Assembly (NCBI GenBank): GCA_023251695.1
Contig: JAHEYE010000030.1
Location: 2,500-26,151 of the forward strand
Direction of reading: 5' to 3'
DNA from: Sphingobacteriaceae bacterium
Lineage (GTDB): Bacteria; Bacteroidota; Bacteroidia; B-17B0; Aurantibacillaceae
Length of the DNA stretch: 23,652 nucleotides
In this document: positions 1 through 7,694 of the stretch, piece after piece
Layout: each line of letters begins with the position of its first letter
How positions within the stretch are numbered: the first letter of the stretch is position 1
Program-made: the position numbers and the translations under genes
The notes under the pieces: generated by a model
Seen by the model: the letters and a program-made list of their open reading frames with translations, nothing else
Databases searched by the model: none
What the model was told of the DNA's origin: nothing

Positions 1-9
1 CAACGAAAC

Positions 10-42
10 GTCATGCTGCCCGCGAAGCGCTAGGCAGCATCT
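10..42. repeat. Imperfect palindromic intergenic repeat, copy 1
   Basis: An 8-base arm ATGCTGCC (13-20) is complementary to GGCAGCAT (33-40) around a GC-rich loop containing CGAAGC. A near-identical unit lies at 2665-2698, sharing GTCATGCTGCCCG, then CGAAGC, then GCAGCATCT. Both copies stand immediately before an intrinsic terminator. From memory, short elements with TCATGCTG ... CAGCATCT ends are common between genes in Bacteroidota genomes; this was not checked. Confidence 0.7.
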
Positions 43-70
43 AAAAAGCCCGCATTTATGCGGGCTTTTT
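43..70. terminator. Bidirectional intrinsic terminator
   Basis: A 12-bp perfect stem, AAAAAGCCCGCA (43-54) and TGCGGGCTTTTT (59-70), closes a TTTA loop. T-runs follow on both strands, so it can work in either direction. It presumably ends a gene left of the window and insulates the T9SS protein gene that begins at 170. Confidence 0.85.
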
Positions 71-169
71 ACTTACTGAAGGTTTAGTTCCACTCAGTCA
101 AAAACCCCTTTAATCGAATTTTTTTGGATAAAACTACTAAAAAATGCAACTTGAATAATTATTTTAAGA

Positions 170-1369
170 ATGAAGCATTTTTACTTTTTAGCGGTATTAA
201 CTTTTTTTTCGCTTTCTGATTTTTCGCAGGAAAAAGAAATGGTATGCGACGATGGCACTATTTTAAAAATATCTAATAATTCGTTAGCTAAAAATAATAA
301 TCCCGGTGTATCTCCAATGTCATGTGCATCGGGCTCGAACCTCGTCACCTTTTATGCAACTAATAATGCACAACGCGGACATATGTTCGATATCAATGCA
401 GTAAATTGCGTAACGATTTTATGTTTTGAAATGAATTTTAATGTTGGGACCACTAACGTAGATATTTATACTAAGACGGGTACCCATGTAGGTTTCGAAG
501 TTACCCCGGGTGCGTGGACATTGATTGGCTCTGCGGCTAATGTTGTATCAGCCGGGGTTAATTTGCCAACTGCCATTCCTATTGCAGTGAATCAACTTAT
601 AGCTTCCGGAGCTACCCGGGCATTTTATATTACACGCACAACAGCCGCAGGACCAACAGTTGCTTATACCAATGGTACGGCAGTAGGAAATGTTCTGGCT
701 TCTGATGCAAATATTACATTACGCGAAGGTACCGGTAAGGAACTTTTATTCTCAACTAATTTTATACCGCGCCAATTTAACGGCAATGTATTTTATTCTG
801 TTAACCCGCCCTGTGTATTACCAATTGAATTAACAGAATTTAATGTTGTGCAAAACGGAAATGTTGTTGACTTAAACTGGACAACAGCCTCAGAAAAAGA
901 TAACGCCTATTTCGCTATTGAAAGATCGGTGGATGGCAAAAACTTTGAAACACTAAAAAATGTAAATGGTGCAGGCAACAGTTCGACTATAAAAAAATAT
1001 ACCGAAACAGACGCACAGCCGCTCAAAGGAATTTCTTATTACCGCTTAAAGCAGGTTGATTTTAACGGACAAAGTAGTTATTCCGAATTAAGAACCGTTA
1101 TTGTAAAAAATGCGGGTAAAACGTATGTTGCACTTAGTCCGAGCCCTGCACAAAATAACCTGAATATTGAATTTAATACTGATGCGAGTATTGTTTACAC
1201 GATTGAAATTTCGGATATAGCTGGAAAAATAATTTCATCTTCGGCTATCACATCCGGAAAGGAATCTACAAAAACAAGTGTGGATGTAACGGAACTTAGT
1301 CGCGGGATGTATTTTGTTACCCTTAGTGGTAATAAAGATGCTGAGCGCCTCAAGTTTGTAAAAGAATGA
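170..1369 (+). CDS. Secreted protein with T9SS C-terminal sorting domain
   Basis: A 399-residue exported protein. Residues 1-20 form a signal peptide (basic start, hydrophobic FLAVLTFF core, cleavage near FSQ). Residues about 45-215 form a beta-rich, Thr/Ala/Asn-rich region I do not recognise. Residues about 218-315 look like the Ig/FnIII-type module often found before T9SS tails (LPIELTEF ... DLNWTTASEKDNAYFAIERS ... YYRLKQVDFNG). The last ~75 residues are a type A sorting domain (LSPSPAQNNLNIEF ... ISDIAGKII ... LSRGMYFVTLSG ... KFVKE). The usual PNP motif is degenerate here (SPSPAQ). Such tails send proteins through the T9SS for surface anchoring or release. The start is the only ATG ahead of the signal peptide, in an AT-rich leader. 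The gene is flanked by terminators and so is probably monocistronic. No enzymatic motif is visible; a surface or adhesive role is inference. Confidence 0.85.
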   Translation: MKHFYFLAVLTFFSLSDFSQEKEMVCDDGTILKISNNSLAKNNNPGVSPMSCASGSNLVTFYATNNAQRGHMFDINAVNCVTILCFEMNFNVGTTNVDIYTKTGTHVGFEVTPGAWTLIGSAANVVSAGVNLPTAIPIAVNQLIASGATRAFYITRTTAAGPTVAYTNGTAVGNVLASDANITLREGTGKELLFSTNFIPRQFNGNVFYSVNPPCVLPIELTEFNVVQNGNVVDLNWTTASEKDNAYFAIERSVDGKNFETLKNVNGAGNSSTIKKYTETDAQPLKGISYYRLKQVDFNGQSSYSELRTVIVKNAGKTYVALSPSPAQNNLNIEFNTDASIVYTIEISDIAGKIISSSAITSGKESTKTSVDVTELSRGMYFVTLSGNKDAERLKFVKE

Positions 1370-1396
1370 ACCCTTTTTTATCAGGTCTTACAGAAT

Positions 1397-1425
1397 AAAA
1401 AAACCGCTGAAAGGCGGTTTTTTTT
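1397..1425. terminator. Intrinsic terminator with GAAA tetraloop
   Basis: The stem CCGCT/GGCGG (1404-1408/1413-1417) closes a GAAA tetraloop and is flanked by an A-run (1397-1403) and a run of eight T (1418-1425). It ends the T9SS protein transcript and could act in both directions. Confidence 0.85.
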
Positions 1426-1457
1426 GTGACTTTTTGTTTTGTTTGTATTATGGAGGT

Positions 1458-2657
1458 ATGAGATCCTTAATTTTTTTATTCATTTCCATCAATATGTTAG
1501 GCCAAAAGGCCCCAAAGCTGGATACAGTATTTTGCGATTGCGAGCAGGCCAGAATAATTCCTGTTAACGGAAATGCAAAGGTGAACAAAACTATACCGCC
1601 TGAAGGGCAAGGTACAAAACAGGAGATCAGTGAACACAAGCAACGAACCAAATACGCATTCGAAAAAGAACATCATAGTGCCTGGTATAAATTGATCATC
1701 AATACGAATGGTCATTTGTGCCTTAATATCACACCTTCAAAAAAAGAAGATGATTATGATTTCATGTTATTCAAAGGTGCTGCCAACGGATTTTGCGATA
1801 GTTTAAGCAGTCACCGTATTAAACCGGTAAGAGCTTGTATCTCCAGGGACAAAGAGGATCTGGACGGGAAAACAGGAATGAGTTATAAGGGCCGTAAGGA
1901 GTTTGTGAATGAAGGGGTAGGAGATGCTTATGTAACTCCGATTTATGTGACCAAAGGAGAAATTTATTATCTGGTATTGGATAATGTTTATGAAAAAGGC
2001 GAAGGGCATTCCATCCAATTTTATTTTGAAGAACCTGTAAAAATTAAAGGTGTAATTCTGGATGAGAAAAATAAACCCTTGATTGCGGAAATTGCTTTGA
2101 CGAATCCAATAGGAGATACTGTTTTTCAAACAAAAAGTAATATGGATGGCACATATGAATTTGACGCACCGCTGAGAAGAAACCAAAATTATTCATTGAA
2201 CTTTTATAACGACAGTACGTTTATTTTCACAAAGAATTTGACTTTAAAAGACAGTTCTTCTCTTAAGGATATCAGAACATTATTACCTTATTTACGAAAA
2301 GGTTTAAAATATTCGGTTGGGTCTATAAATTTTAAACCAGGATTAACTGAGTATTTACCTCAGGCATTACCCTCAATAAATAACCTTTATAAACTTCTTA
2401 AAAAGAATAAAAATCTTAAAATTAAAATAATTGGGCATTCGAATGGAAGAGGCTTTGAGTCTGAAAAAAGTATTTTAGCTTTTACAAATTCAAGAGCTGA
2501 AAGGATTAGCGGTTATTTGCTAAATAAGGGGATCGATAACAGTCGTGTTTATACTGAAGGACGTGGGGATAAAGAGATGTTATTTAAATTACCGGGAGCT
2601 ACTGAAGAACAACAGGAACAGAACCGAAGGGTGGAGGTGCTTGTATTGGAATTCTAA
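1458..2657 (+). CDS. OmpA-family C-terminal domain envelope protein
   Basis: A 399-residue exported protein. The ATG at 1458 begins a short signal peptide (MRSLIFLFISINMLGQ). An upstream in-frame TTG at 1434 would bury this signal and is not preferred; GGAGG lies just before the ATG. Residues about 30-190 form an unrecognised beta-rich domain with several Cys. Residues about 195-265 resemble a carboxypeptidase-regulatory-like beta-sandwich (GVILDEKNKPLIAEIALTN ... DGTYEFDAPL). Residues about 285-399 are an OmpA-like peptidoglycan-binding domain: SINFKPGLTEYLP, IIGHSNGRG, SRAERISGYLLNKGID, GRGD and a final NRRVEVLVLEF. The family anchors the outer membrane or complexes to peptidoglycan. There is no beta-barrel and no lipobox, so it is probably a soluble periplasmic or complex-associated protein. 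It is followed by repeat copy 2 and a terminator. Confidence 0.85.
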   Translation: MRSLIFLFISINMLGQKAPKLDTVFCDCEQARIIPVNGNAKVNKTIPPEGQGTKQEISEHKQRTKYAFEKEHHSAWYKLIINTNGHLCLNITPSKKEDDYDFMLFKGAANGFCDSLSSHRIKPVRACISRDKEDLDGKTGMSYKGRKEFVNEGVGDAYVTPIYVTKGEIYYLVLDNVYEKGEGHSIQFYFEEPVKIKGVILDEKNKPLIAEIALTNPIGDTVFQTKSNMDGTYEFDAPLRRNQNYSLNFYNDSTFIFTKNLTLKDSSSLKDIRTLLPYLRKGLKYSVGSINFKPGLTEYLPQALPSINNLYKLLKKNKNLKIKIIGHSNGRGFESEKSILAFTNSRAERISGYLLNKGIDNSRVYTEGRGDKEMLFKLPGATEEQQEQNRRVEVLVLEF

Positions 2658-2664
2658 TGATAAA

Positions 2665-2698
2665 GTCATGCTGCCCGGCGAAGCCATAAGCAGCATCT
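2665..2698. repeat. Imperfect palindromic intergenic repeat, copy 2
   Basis: Second copy of the element at 10-42. Arms ATGCTGC (2668-2674) and GCAGCAT (2690-2696) flank a loop with CCCGGCGAAGCCATAA. It begins 7 bases after the stop codon of the OmpA-domain gene and lies 11 bases before the terminator hairpin, so it would be in the 3' untranslated region of that transcript. Confidence 0.7.
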
Positions 2699-2703
2699 CA
2701 AAT

Positions 2704-2729
2704 AAAAAACCCTGAAGTTTGCTTCAGGG
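2704..2729 (-). terminator. Intrinsic terminator of the THX gene
   Basis: The perfect 8-bp stem CCCTGAAG/CTTCAGGG (2710-2717/2722-2729) has a 4-base loop. On the minus strand it is followed by six T (the A-run at 2704-2709), which suits the minus-strand THX gene ending at 2736. On the plus strand the tail is only CAATTTTA, so it would be weaker for the converging OmpA-domain gene. Confidence 0.85.
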
Positions 2730-2735
2730 TCAATT

Positions 2736-2888
2736 TTATTTCGCAGCTTTTTTCGCTTTTTTAGGAGCCGCTTTGCCTTTTTTAGCTGCTGCGTTAGCTT
2801 TTTTTGCAGCTTTTTTCTTCGGACGTGTTCTACCATAGCTACCTATGTGTATTTTTCCGCGTTTTGAACGTTTATCGCCTTTTCCCAT
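2736..2888 (-). CDS. 30S ribosomal protein THX family
   Basis: A 50-residue, extremely basic protein. It begins MGKGDKRSKRGKI, followed by IHIGSYGRTRPKK, the hallmark of the small 30S THX protein of Bacteroidota. The remainder is a low-complexity Lys/Ala tail (KKAAKKANAAAKKGKA ...), probably disordered and RNA-contacting. The family helps stabilise the top of the 30S head. The start is the ATG at 2888; an upstream in-frame extension would add an unrelated hydrophobic segment. The gene has its own terminator at 2704-2729 and diverges from rnpA across about 100 bp. Confidence 0.9.
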   Translation of the reverse strand: MGKGDKRSKRGKIHIGSYGRTRPKKKAAKKANAAAKKGKAAPKKAKKAAK

Positions 2889-2989
2889 AGTTTTAATTAA
2901 TTGTGGATGTAAAAGTAAAAAAATAAACCCAAATAACAACGCTTTCCCACCTTTTCGCCCTTATATGTATATTTACTAAAATATTAAGC

Positions 2990-3376
2990 CTGTCAAACAC
3001 CTTTCATAAAAACGAACGCCTTTGCAGTAAAAAGCAAATCGATATTTTATTTGAGAAAGGACAAACCCTAAGCACTTTCCCTATAAAACTCATTTATTTG
3101 AGCTCAAAAGCAGAAGAAAAACCAGAGGTAAAAGCTATGTTTGTGGTGCCAAAAAAAAAGTTCAGGCATGCCAACGACCGCAATAAATTAAAACGCCGTA
3201 TGCGCGAAGCTTACCGTGTGCAAAAAGAGGAGTTTTACCAAAAAGCAGGAGATTGTAAACTTGACCTTGCCTTTCTTTATTTTGGCAGTAAAGCTGAAGA
3301 ATACGAAGTGATTTTTAAGGCCATTGCTAAACTTTTGAATAATTTAACGAAGCAAAATGCGACTAAGGGCGCCTAA
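2990..3376 (+). CDS. rnpA: Ribonuclease P protein component, non-ATG start
   Basis: Protein subunit of RNase P, which together with the RNA subunit matures the 5' ends of tRNAs. The frame reads FHKNERLCSKKQIDILF, then EKGQTLSTFPIKLIYL, then KAMFVVPKKKFRHANDRN and KLKRRMREAYR. The last is the RNR-type signature (RNKLKRRMREAYR) that contacts the RNA. The conserved N-terminus (KNERL) starts at 3008, but between the in-frame stop at 2924 and 3098 there is no ATG, GTG or TTG. The TTG at 3098 falls inside the domain and would remove about a third of the protein. I place the start at CTG 2990, giving 128 residues (MSNTFHKNERL), the usual family length. ATA at 2981, 2969 or 2963 are alternatives. A base error or a lost ATG is possible. 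Family identity is secure; the start is not. Confidence 0.85.
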   Translation: MSNTFHKNERLCSKKQIDILFEKGQTLSTFPIKLIYLSSKAEEKPEVKAMFVVPKKKFRHANDRNKLKRRMREAYRVQKEEFYQKAGDCKLDLAFLYFGSKAEEYEVIFKAIAKLLNNLTKQNATKGA

Positions 3377-3387
3377 CTAAGGAAATT

Positions 3388-3423
3388 ATGCTTAATTTTA
3401 TTAAGGAATTACGGAACATATAA
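3388..3423 (+). CDS. Possible 11-residue leader peptide of the S41 protease
   Basis: A short ORF (MLNFIKELRNI) starts at ATG 3388, seven bases after an AAGGAA-type purine stretch. Its TAA stop overlaps the protease ATG as TAATG (stop 3421-3423, start 3423-3425). Terminal overlap of this kind usually means translational coupling. The ORF is too short to show conservation and may be chance. It sits 12 bases after the end of rnpA, where yidD is often found in bacteria, but the peptide does not look like YidD. Confidence 0.3.
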   Translation: MLNFIKELRNI

Positions 3424-5114
3424 TGAAGAAATTTTTTCAGAAAAAAACATACATCATCCTGATAGCTGCATTCGCTATTGGTTTAGCCTCTTTTGCGCCA
3501 ACCGATTTATTTGAAGTTTCTAAAAACCTTGATATTTTTTCGAGTCTCTACCGTGAACTTAATACATCTTATGTTGATGAAACTAAACCCGGTCAATTAA
3601 TGAAGACTGCCATTGATGCAATGCTGGAATCATTGGATCCTTACACAAATTATATTACCGAAAACGACATTGAGGATTTTAGGTATATGACCACCGGTGA
3701 ATACGGAGGTGTTGGGGCATTAGTAACTGATATTGATGGAAAAATAGTTGTTGTGGATCCATACGAAGGATTTTCAGCACACCGCGCAGGTATCAGAGCA
3801 GGAGATGAGATTATTGAAGTAAACGGACAATCAGTAAAAGGAAAAAAATCAGACGATGTAAGACCGCTTTTAAAAGGCAATGCCGGCTCACCTTTAAAAT
3901 TGAAGATCATTCATGCCGGACAAACAATTCCGATCGAGATGAGCCTTATGCGTGAGGAAATAAAAATTTCAGCCGTTCCTTATTCGGTTATGCTGAATGA
4001 CAATACAGGCTATATTAAACTCACCAGCTTTACCGAAAACTGCAGTGTATTGGTAAAAGATGCTTTTTTGAAACTCAAAGAAAAGAACTGTAAATCACTA
4101 GTTCTTGATCTTCGTGGTAATCCCGGTGGTTTATTGAATGAAGCGGTTAATATCGTTAATTTTTTTGTTGAGAAAGGAAAAGAAGTTGTTTATACGAAGG
4201 GTAAAATTTCGGATTGGGAAAGAACTTACGTAGCCGTAAATAACCCTATCGATACTCAAATTCCAATAGTTGTATTAATTGATGAGAGTTCTGCATCGGC
4301 AGCTGAAATTGTTGCCGGCTCTTTACAGGACTTTGACCGCGCCGTTTTGATTGGTGCGCGTTCGTATGGAAAAGGTTTGGTACAGCAAACAAAGCCTTTG
4401 ATTTACAATACCCAATTAAAAGTAACTGTTGCTAAATATTATATTCCGAGCGGACGTTGTGTGCAGGCGCTTGATTACACCAACAGGGATGAAGAGGGAA
4501 GAGTTGAGAAAGTTCCGGATTCATTGATTACTGCATTCAAAACCAAGGGCGGCAGAATTGTTTATGATGGTGCAGGCATTCTGCCCGATGTAAAAACAGG
4601 AGATCATAAGCTCAGCGACATCACTATGGCCTTGCTGAACAAAAACCTGATTTTTAATTATTCTACACAATACGCACTGAAACACGAAAAGATTGTTCCC
4701 GTTAAGGAATTTTCATTAAGCAATTCAGAGTTCGATGAATTCCTTGCTTTCTTAAAAGATAAAGATTACGGTTACAAAACAGAAACCGAACTCGTAATGG
4801 AAGAATTAAAAAAGGAAGCTGAGAACGAAAAATATTTTACAAACATCAAAACCGAATACGAAAAACTTGGTGCTAAGATCAATGCCGATAAAAAAGACGA
4901 TCTGATCAAGCATAAAGAAGAAATAAAACAGTTTTTGGAAGAAGAAATCGCTTCACGTTATTATTTTCAGACCGGACGTTTGGGAGTTGGTATAAAATCT
5001 GATATGGATGTGAAAGTGGCTGTTGAATATTTGACTAACGAAGCCAAAGTAAAAAGTATTCTGACTACTATCGAAAAGCCCACCAAGCCTTTTAATCCGA
5101 GAAAGCGTTTTTAA
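3423..5114 (+). CDS. S41-family C-terminal processing peptidase
   Basis: A 563-residue periplasmic serine protease of the CtpA/Prc type. Residues 1-25 are a signal peptide or signal anchor (KKFFQKKTYIILIAAFAIGLASF). Residues about 35-90 form the N-terminal cap (SSLYRELNTSYVD ... MLESLDPYTNYI). The PDZ domain covers about 92-175 (GEYGGVGALV ... HRAGIRAGDEIIEVNG). The protease core covers about 185-390 and contains LDLRGNPGG, Ser292 in DESSASAAEI, Lys317 in RSYGKG and Gln321, matching the Ser/Lys/Gln spacing of CtpB-type enzymes. About 170 further residues form a charged helical C-terminal extension seen in Bacteroidota members. The family trims or degrades periplasmic and outer-membrane proteins; the substrate is unknown. 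The ATG is overlapped by a possible leader ORF. The stop lies one base from the stop of the converging holA. Confidence 0.92.
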   Translation: MKKFFQKKTYIILIAAFAIGLASFAPTDLFEVSKNLDIFSSLYRELNTSYVDETKPGQLMKTAIDAMLESLDPYTNYITENDIEDFRYMTTGEYGGVGALVTDIDGKIVVVDPYEGFSAHRAGIRAGDEIIEVNGQSVKGKKSDDVRPLLKGNAGSPLKLKIIHAGQTIPIEMSLMREEIKISAVPYSVMLNDNTGYIKLTSFTENCSVLVKDAFLKLKEKNCKSLVLDLRGNPGGLLNEAVNIVNFFVEKGKEVVYTKGKISDWERTYVAVNNPIDTQIPIVVLIDESSASAAEIVAGSLQDFDRAVLIGARSYGKGLVQQTKPLIYNTQLKVTVAKYYIPSGRCVQALDYTNRDEEGRVEKVPDSLITAFKTKGGRIVYDGAGILPDVKTGDHKLSDITMALLNKNLIFNYSTQYALKHEKIVPVKEFSLSNSEFDEFLAFLKDKDYGYKTETELVMEELKKEAENEKYFTNIKTEYEKLGAKINADKKDDLIKHKEEIKQFLEEEIASRYYFQTGRLGVGIKSDMDVKVAVEYLTNEAKVKSILTTIEKPTKPFNPRKRF

Positions 5115-5115
5115 T

Positions 5116-6183
5116 TTAGTGAAGTATCCGGAAAACCAATTCCTTTAATAATTCTCCATTGGGAGTACCGTTGTTATCAACTCCTTTGGTTTTTAGATCA
5201 CATTCTTTTAGTAAGCCAAAGATCTCCTTAAGCTTCCCCGGATTGTAATTACCTGCAGCGCGCGCATAACCATCCACAAAAAAAGGATTTACACCAAGAG
5301 CCTGAGCAGCCGTGAACTTGCTTTTATCGTGAAGGAAATGATACTTTAATATTTTAGAGAAATAATTATATAAAGAACCCATGATCATAACAGGATGATG
5401 CTCTTTTTCGTTGGCGGCAAAATAATTAATGATGCGATTAGCTTTTAAAATATCTTTTTTTGCCAACGCGTCCTGAAATTCAAAAACATTATATTCTTTA
5501 CTGATGCCGATGTTATCTTGTACGGCCTCCGGAGTAATTTCACTTCCTGCCTGCAAATTAATGATGAGTTTATCGATCTCATTGGAGATTTTAGATAAAT
5601 CACTTCCTAAAAATTCTGATAACAGAAAAGATGCTTTCGGACTAATCGTATATTTTTTTTCCTTAACGTAATTATTAATCCATTCAGGCACCTGATTATC
5701 GTACAATTTAGAAAACTCAACATACACCGCATTTTTTTGAATGGCTTTTGCCAAAGCACTTCGTTTGTCAAGCGTTTTGTATTTGTAACAGAAAACTAAA
5801 ATAGTTGTTGGTTGCGGACTTTGTACATAAGCCTGGAATTGCGCTGCTGCATTTGATTTTTTGTCGGATTTACTATCGCTTTCCTCGTCATCATCAGCAC
5901 TTTTATTTAATTCTTTTATGTTCTGCGCTTCTTTTACAATCACCACTTGATATTCGCTCATCATCGGAAATTGTTTCGCTAAACTTAAAATGGAAGCCAA
6001 ATCAGTATCCTTTCCGTAAACAATAGTTTGATTAAATTCTTTTTCGCTGTCATCTAAAACATTTTTCTCGAGTGCATCTGAAATAACATCAATATAATAA
6101 GGCTCTTCACCGCATAAAAAATACACAGGCTTAAAAAGTCTGCGCTTAATATCTAATGTTATTTGATTGAGTTCTTTACTCAC
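5116..6183 (-). CDS. holA: DNA polymerase III delta subunit
   Basis: A 355-residue clamp-loader delta subunit. The N-terminal domain has the family's opening pattern (PVYFLCGEEPYYIDVISDAL), and VVIVKEAQNIKELNK fits the strand after the sensor region. An acidic/Lys-rich insert (about residues 93-110, DDDEESDSKSDKKS) follows. Then come ILVFCYKYKTLDKRSALAKAI, the arm region (ISNEIDKLIINL), and the C-terminal collar domain (FEFQDALAKKDILKANRIINYF ... EKEHHPVMIMGSLYNYFSKILKYH). Delta opens the beta clamp during loading. The start is GTG at 6183, three bases after the aldehyde dehydrogenase stop, so it is probably co-transcribed with deoC and the dehydrogenase. The link is positional, not functional. 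Confidence 0.9.
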   Translation of the reverse strand: MSKELNQITLDIKRRLFKPVYFLCGEEPYYIDVISDALEKNVLDDSEKEFNQTIVYGKDTDLASILSLAKQFPMMSEYQVVIVKEAQNIKELNKSADDDEESDSKSDKKSNAAAQFQAYVQSPQPTTILVFCYKYKTLDKRSALAKAIQKNAVYVEFSKLYDNQVPEWINNYVKEKKYTISPKASFLLSEFLGSDLSKISNEIDKLIINLQAGSEITPEAVQDNIGISKEYNVFEFQDALAKKDILKANRIINYFAANEKEHHPVMIMGSLYNYFSKILKYHFLHDKSKFTAAQALGVNPFFVDGYARAAGNYNPGKLKEIFGLLKECDLKTKGVDNNGTPNGELLKELVFRILH

Positions 6184-6186
6184 GGT

Positions 6187-7653
6187 TTAAAAACTTAAGT
6201 AAGGCATTAAACCATGTAAACCACCTTCGCGACCGAAACCACTTTCTTTATAACCGCCGAATGGAGAACTCGGATCAAATTTATTATAAGTATTCGCCCA
6301 AATAACACCGGCTCGTAATTTGCTGGTGAGATTAAATATTTTTGAACCTTTATCCGTCCAAACCCCGGCGCTTAAACCGTAAGGAATATTATTTGCTTTT
6401 TCAATGACTTCTTCAATGGTACGGAATGTTTGTATTGCTAAAACCGGACCAAAAATCTCTTCCTGGACAATGCGATGCGATTGCGACGTGTGTAAAAAAA
6501 GAGTTGGCTTACAGAAAAATCCTTTTGATGGAATGGAACAAGAACTTTGATACATTTCTGCACCTTCATCAATTCCAATTTTTATGAATTCATTTATTTT
6601 TTGTAATTGTTCTTTTGAATTTATTGCGCCTATGTCCGTATTTTTATCTAAAGGATTTCCTACTATTAAAGTTTCTAAACGTTGTTTTAATTTGCTAATA
6701 ACAATATCGGCCACATTTTCCTGCACAAATAATCGTGAACCTGCACAACAAACATGCCCTTGATTAAAAAATATTCCATTCACAATTCCTTCAACGGCTT
6801 GGTCAATCGGCGCATCATCAAAAATAATGTTAGCGGCTTTTCCTCCTAATTCCAATGTTGCCTTTTTATTGGTGCCTGCAATTGACTTCTGAATTAGTTT
6901 CCCGACGTCTGTGCTTCCTGTAAATGCCACTTTATTTACTTTGGGGTGATTAACGATCGCAGCTCCTGTTTTTCCGAAACCGGTTACAATATTTACAACA
7001 CCATCAGGTAAACCACTGTCGCGGATTAACTCAGCTAACTTTAAAGCTGTGAGTGGAGTAGTTTCAGCAGGTTTTAAAACAACGGTGTTTCCTGTTGCTA
7101 ATGCAGGAGCAATTTTCCAGGCCGCCATTAATAATGGGAAATTCCAGGGAATAATTTGTCCGGCTACACCTAAGGATTGTGGTTTTTTATTGGGGAAAGC
7201 GTAATCTAATTTATCAGCCCAACCTGCGTAATAAAAAAAGTGATTAGCTGCCAAAGGAACATCAACATCTCTGCTTTCACGGATAGGCTTACCGCCATTC
7301 ATACTTTCAATCACTGTGAACTCACGGGCGCGCTCTTGCATTAAACGTGCAATGCGGAAAATATATTTGCTGCGTTCTTTCGCAGGCATTTTCTTCCACA
7401 CTTTATCGTAAGCATTTTTTGCAGCGTTCACAGCAAGATCAACATCTTTTTCATTGGCATCTGCTACTTCAGCTAATTTTTCTTCGGTAGCAGGATTGAT
7501 AGTTGTATAATATTTTTTACTGTTTGGTTTTACAAACTTTCCATTAATAAATAAATCGTATTGCTTATTTAATTTAATATGCTCAGTTCCTTCAGGAGCA
7601 GCTGCATATTTCCAGTCTGTAAAAAATTCGTTTGTTGTATTTTCTTTATTCAT
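6187..7653 (-). CDS. NAD(P)-dependent aldehyde dehydrogenase
   Basis: A 488-residue ALDH-superfamily enzyme that oxidises an aldehyde to a carboxylate. Visible motifs: the oxyanion-hole Asn in IIPWNFPL (about 168-175), cofactor contacts VVLKPAETTP (191-200), the Rossmann signature FTGSTDVGK (244-252), the general base Glu268 in LELGGK, and the nucleophile Cys302 in NQGHVCCAGSR. The C-terminal signature is SPFGGYKESGFGREGG. The residue before the V-C pair is His where most relatives have Gln. The gene lies between deoC (41 bp upstream) and holA (3 bp downstream). DeoC splits deoxyribose-5-phosphate into glyceraldehyde-3-phosphate and acetaldehyde, so acetaldehyde is a reasonable substrate; this is inference from context. 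The upstream gap carries a GCAAAGAC-type repeat close to the ATG. Confidence 0.9.
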   Translation of the reverse strand: MNKENTTNEFFTDWKYAAAPEGTEHIKLNKQYDLFINGKFVKPNSKKYYTTINPATEEKLAEVADANEKDVDLAVNAAKNAYDKVWKKMPAKERSKYIFRIARLMQERAREFTVIESMNGGKPIRESRDVDVPLAANHFFYYAGWADKLDYAFPNKKPQSLGVAGQIIPWNFPLLMAAWKIAPALATGNTVVLKPAETTPLTALKLAELIRDSGLPDGVVNIVTGFGKTGAAIVNHPKVNKVAFTGSTDVGKLIQKSIAGTNKKATLELGGKAANIIFDDAPIDQAVEGIVNGIFFNQGHVCCAGSRLFVQENVADIVISKLKQRLETLIVGNPLDKNTDIGAINSKEQLQKINEFIKIGIDEGAEMYQSSCSIPSKGFFCKPTLFLHTSQSHRIVQEEIFGPVLAIQTFRTIEEVIEKANNIPYGLSAGVWTDKGSKIFNLTSKLRAGVIWANTYNKFDPSSPFGGYKESGFGREGGLHGLMPYLSF

Positions 7654-7665
7654 AATTTATTTTTT

Positions 7666-7691
7666 CTCGCAAAGACGCAAAGGCGCTAAGT
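7666..7691. repeat. Short tandem GCAAAGACGCAAAGGCGC intergenic repeat
   Basis: CGCAAAGA, CGCAAAGG and CGCTAAG occur as three back-to-back, slightly varied 8-base units. The element fills the gap between the deoC stop and the dehydrogenase start. In the transcript it reads as CTTAGCGCCTTTGCGTCTTT. From memory, similar CTTTGCGTCTTTGCG units recur between genes in many Bacteroidota genomes. Function unknown. Confidence 0.6.
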
Positions 7692-7694
7692 TTT

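Noticed and set aside
1803..2186. 127-residue antisense ORF in the OmpA-domain gene
   Set aside because: No recognisable domain and wholly inside a well-supported gene on the other strand.
2965..2997. TTGACA (minus strand, 2996-2991) with a TATACA-like box as a THX promoter
   Set aside because: The spacing and -10 match are poor, and Bacteroidota promoters do not follow this consensus; it also overlaps the rnpA start.
3388..3423. Remnant of yidD after rnpA
   Set aside because: The order would fit, but the 11 residues show no YidD signature.
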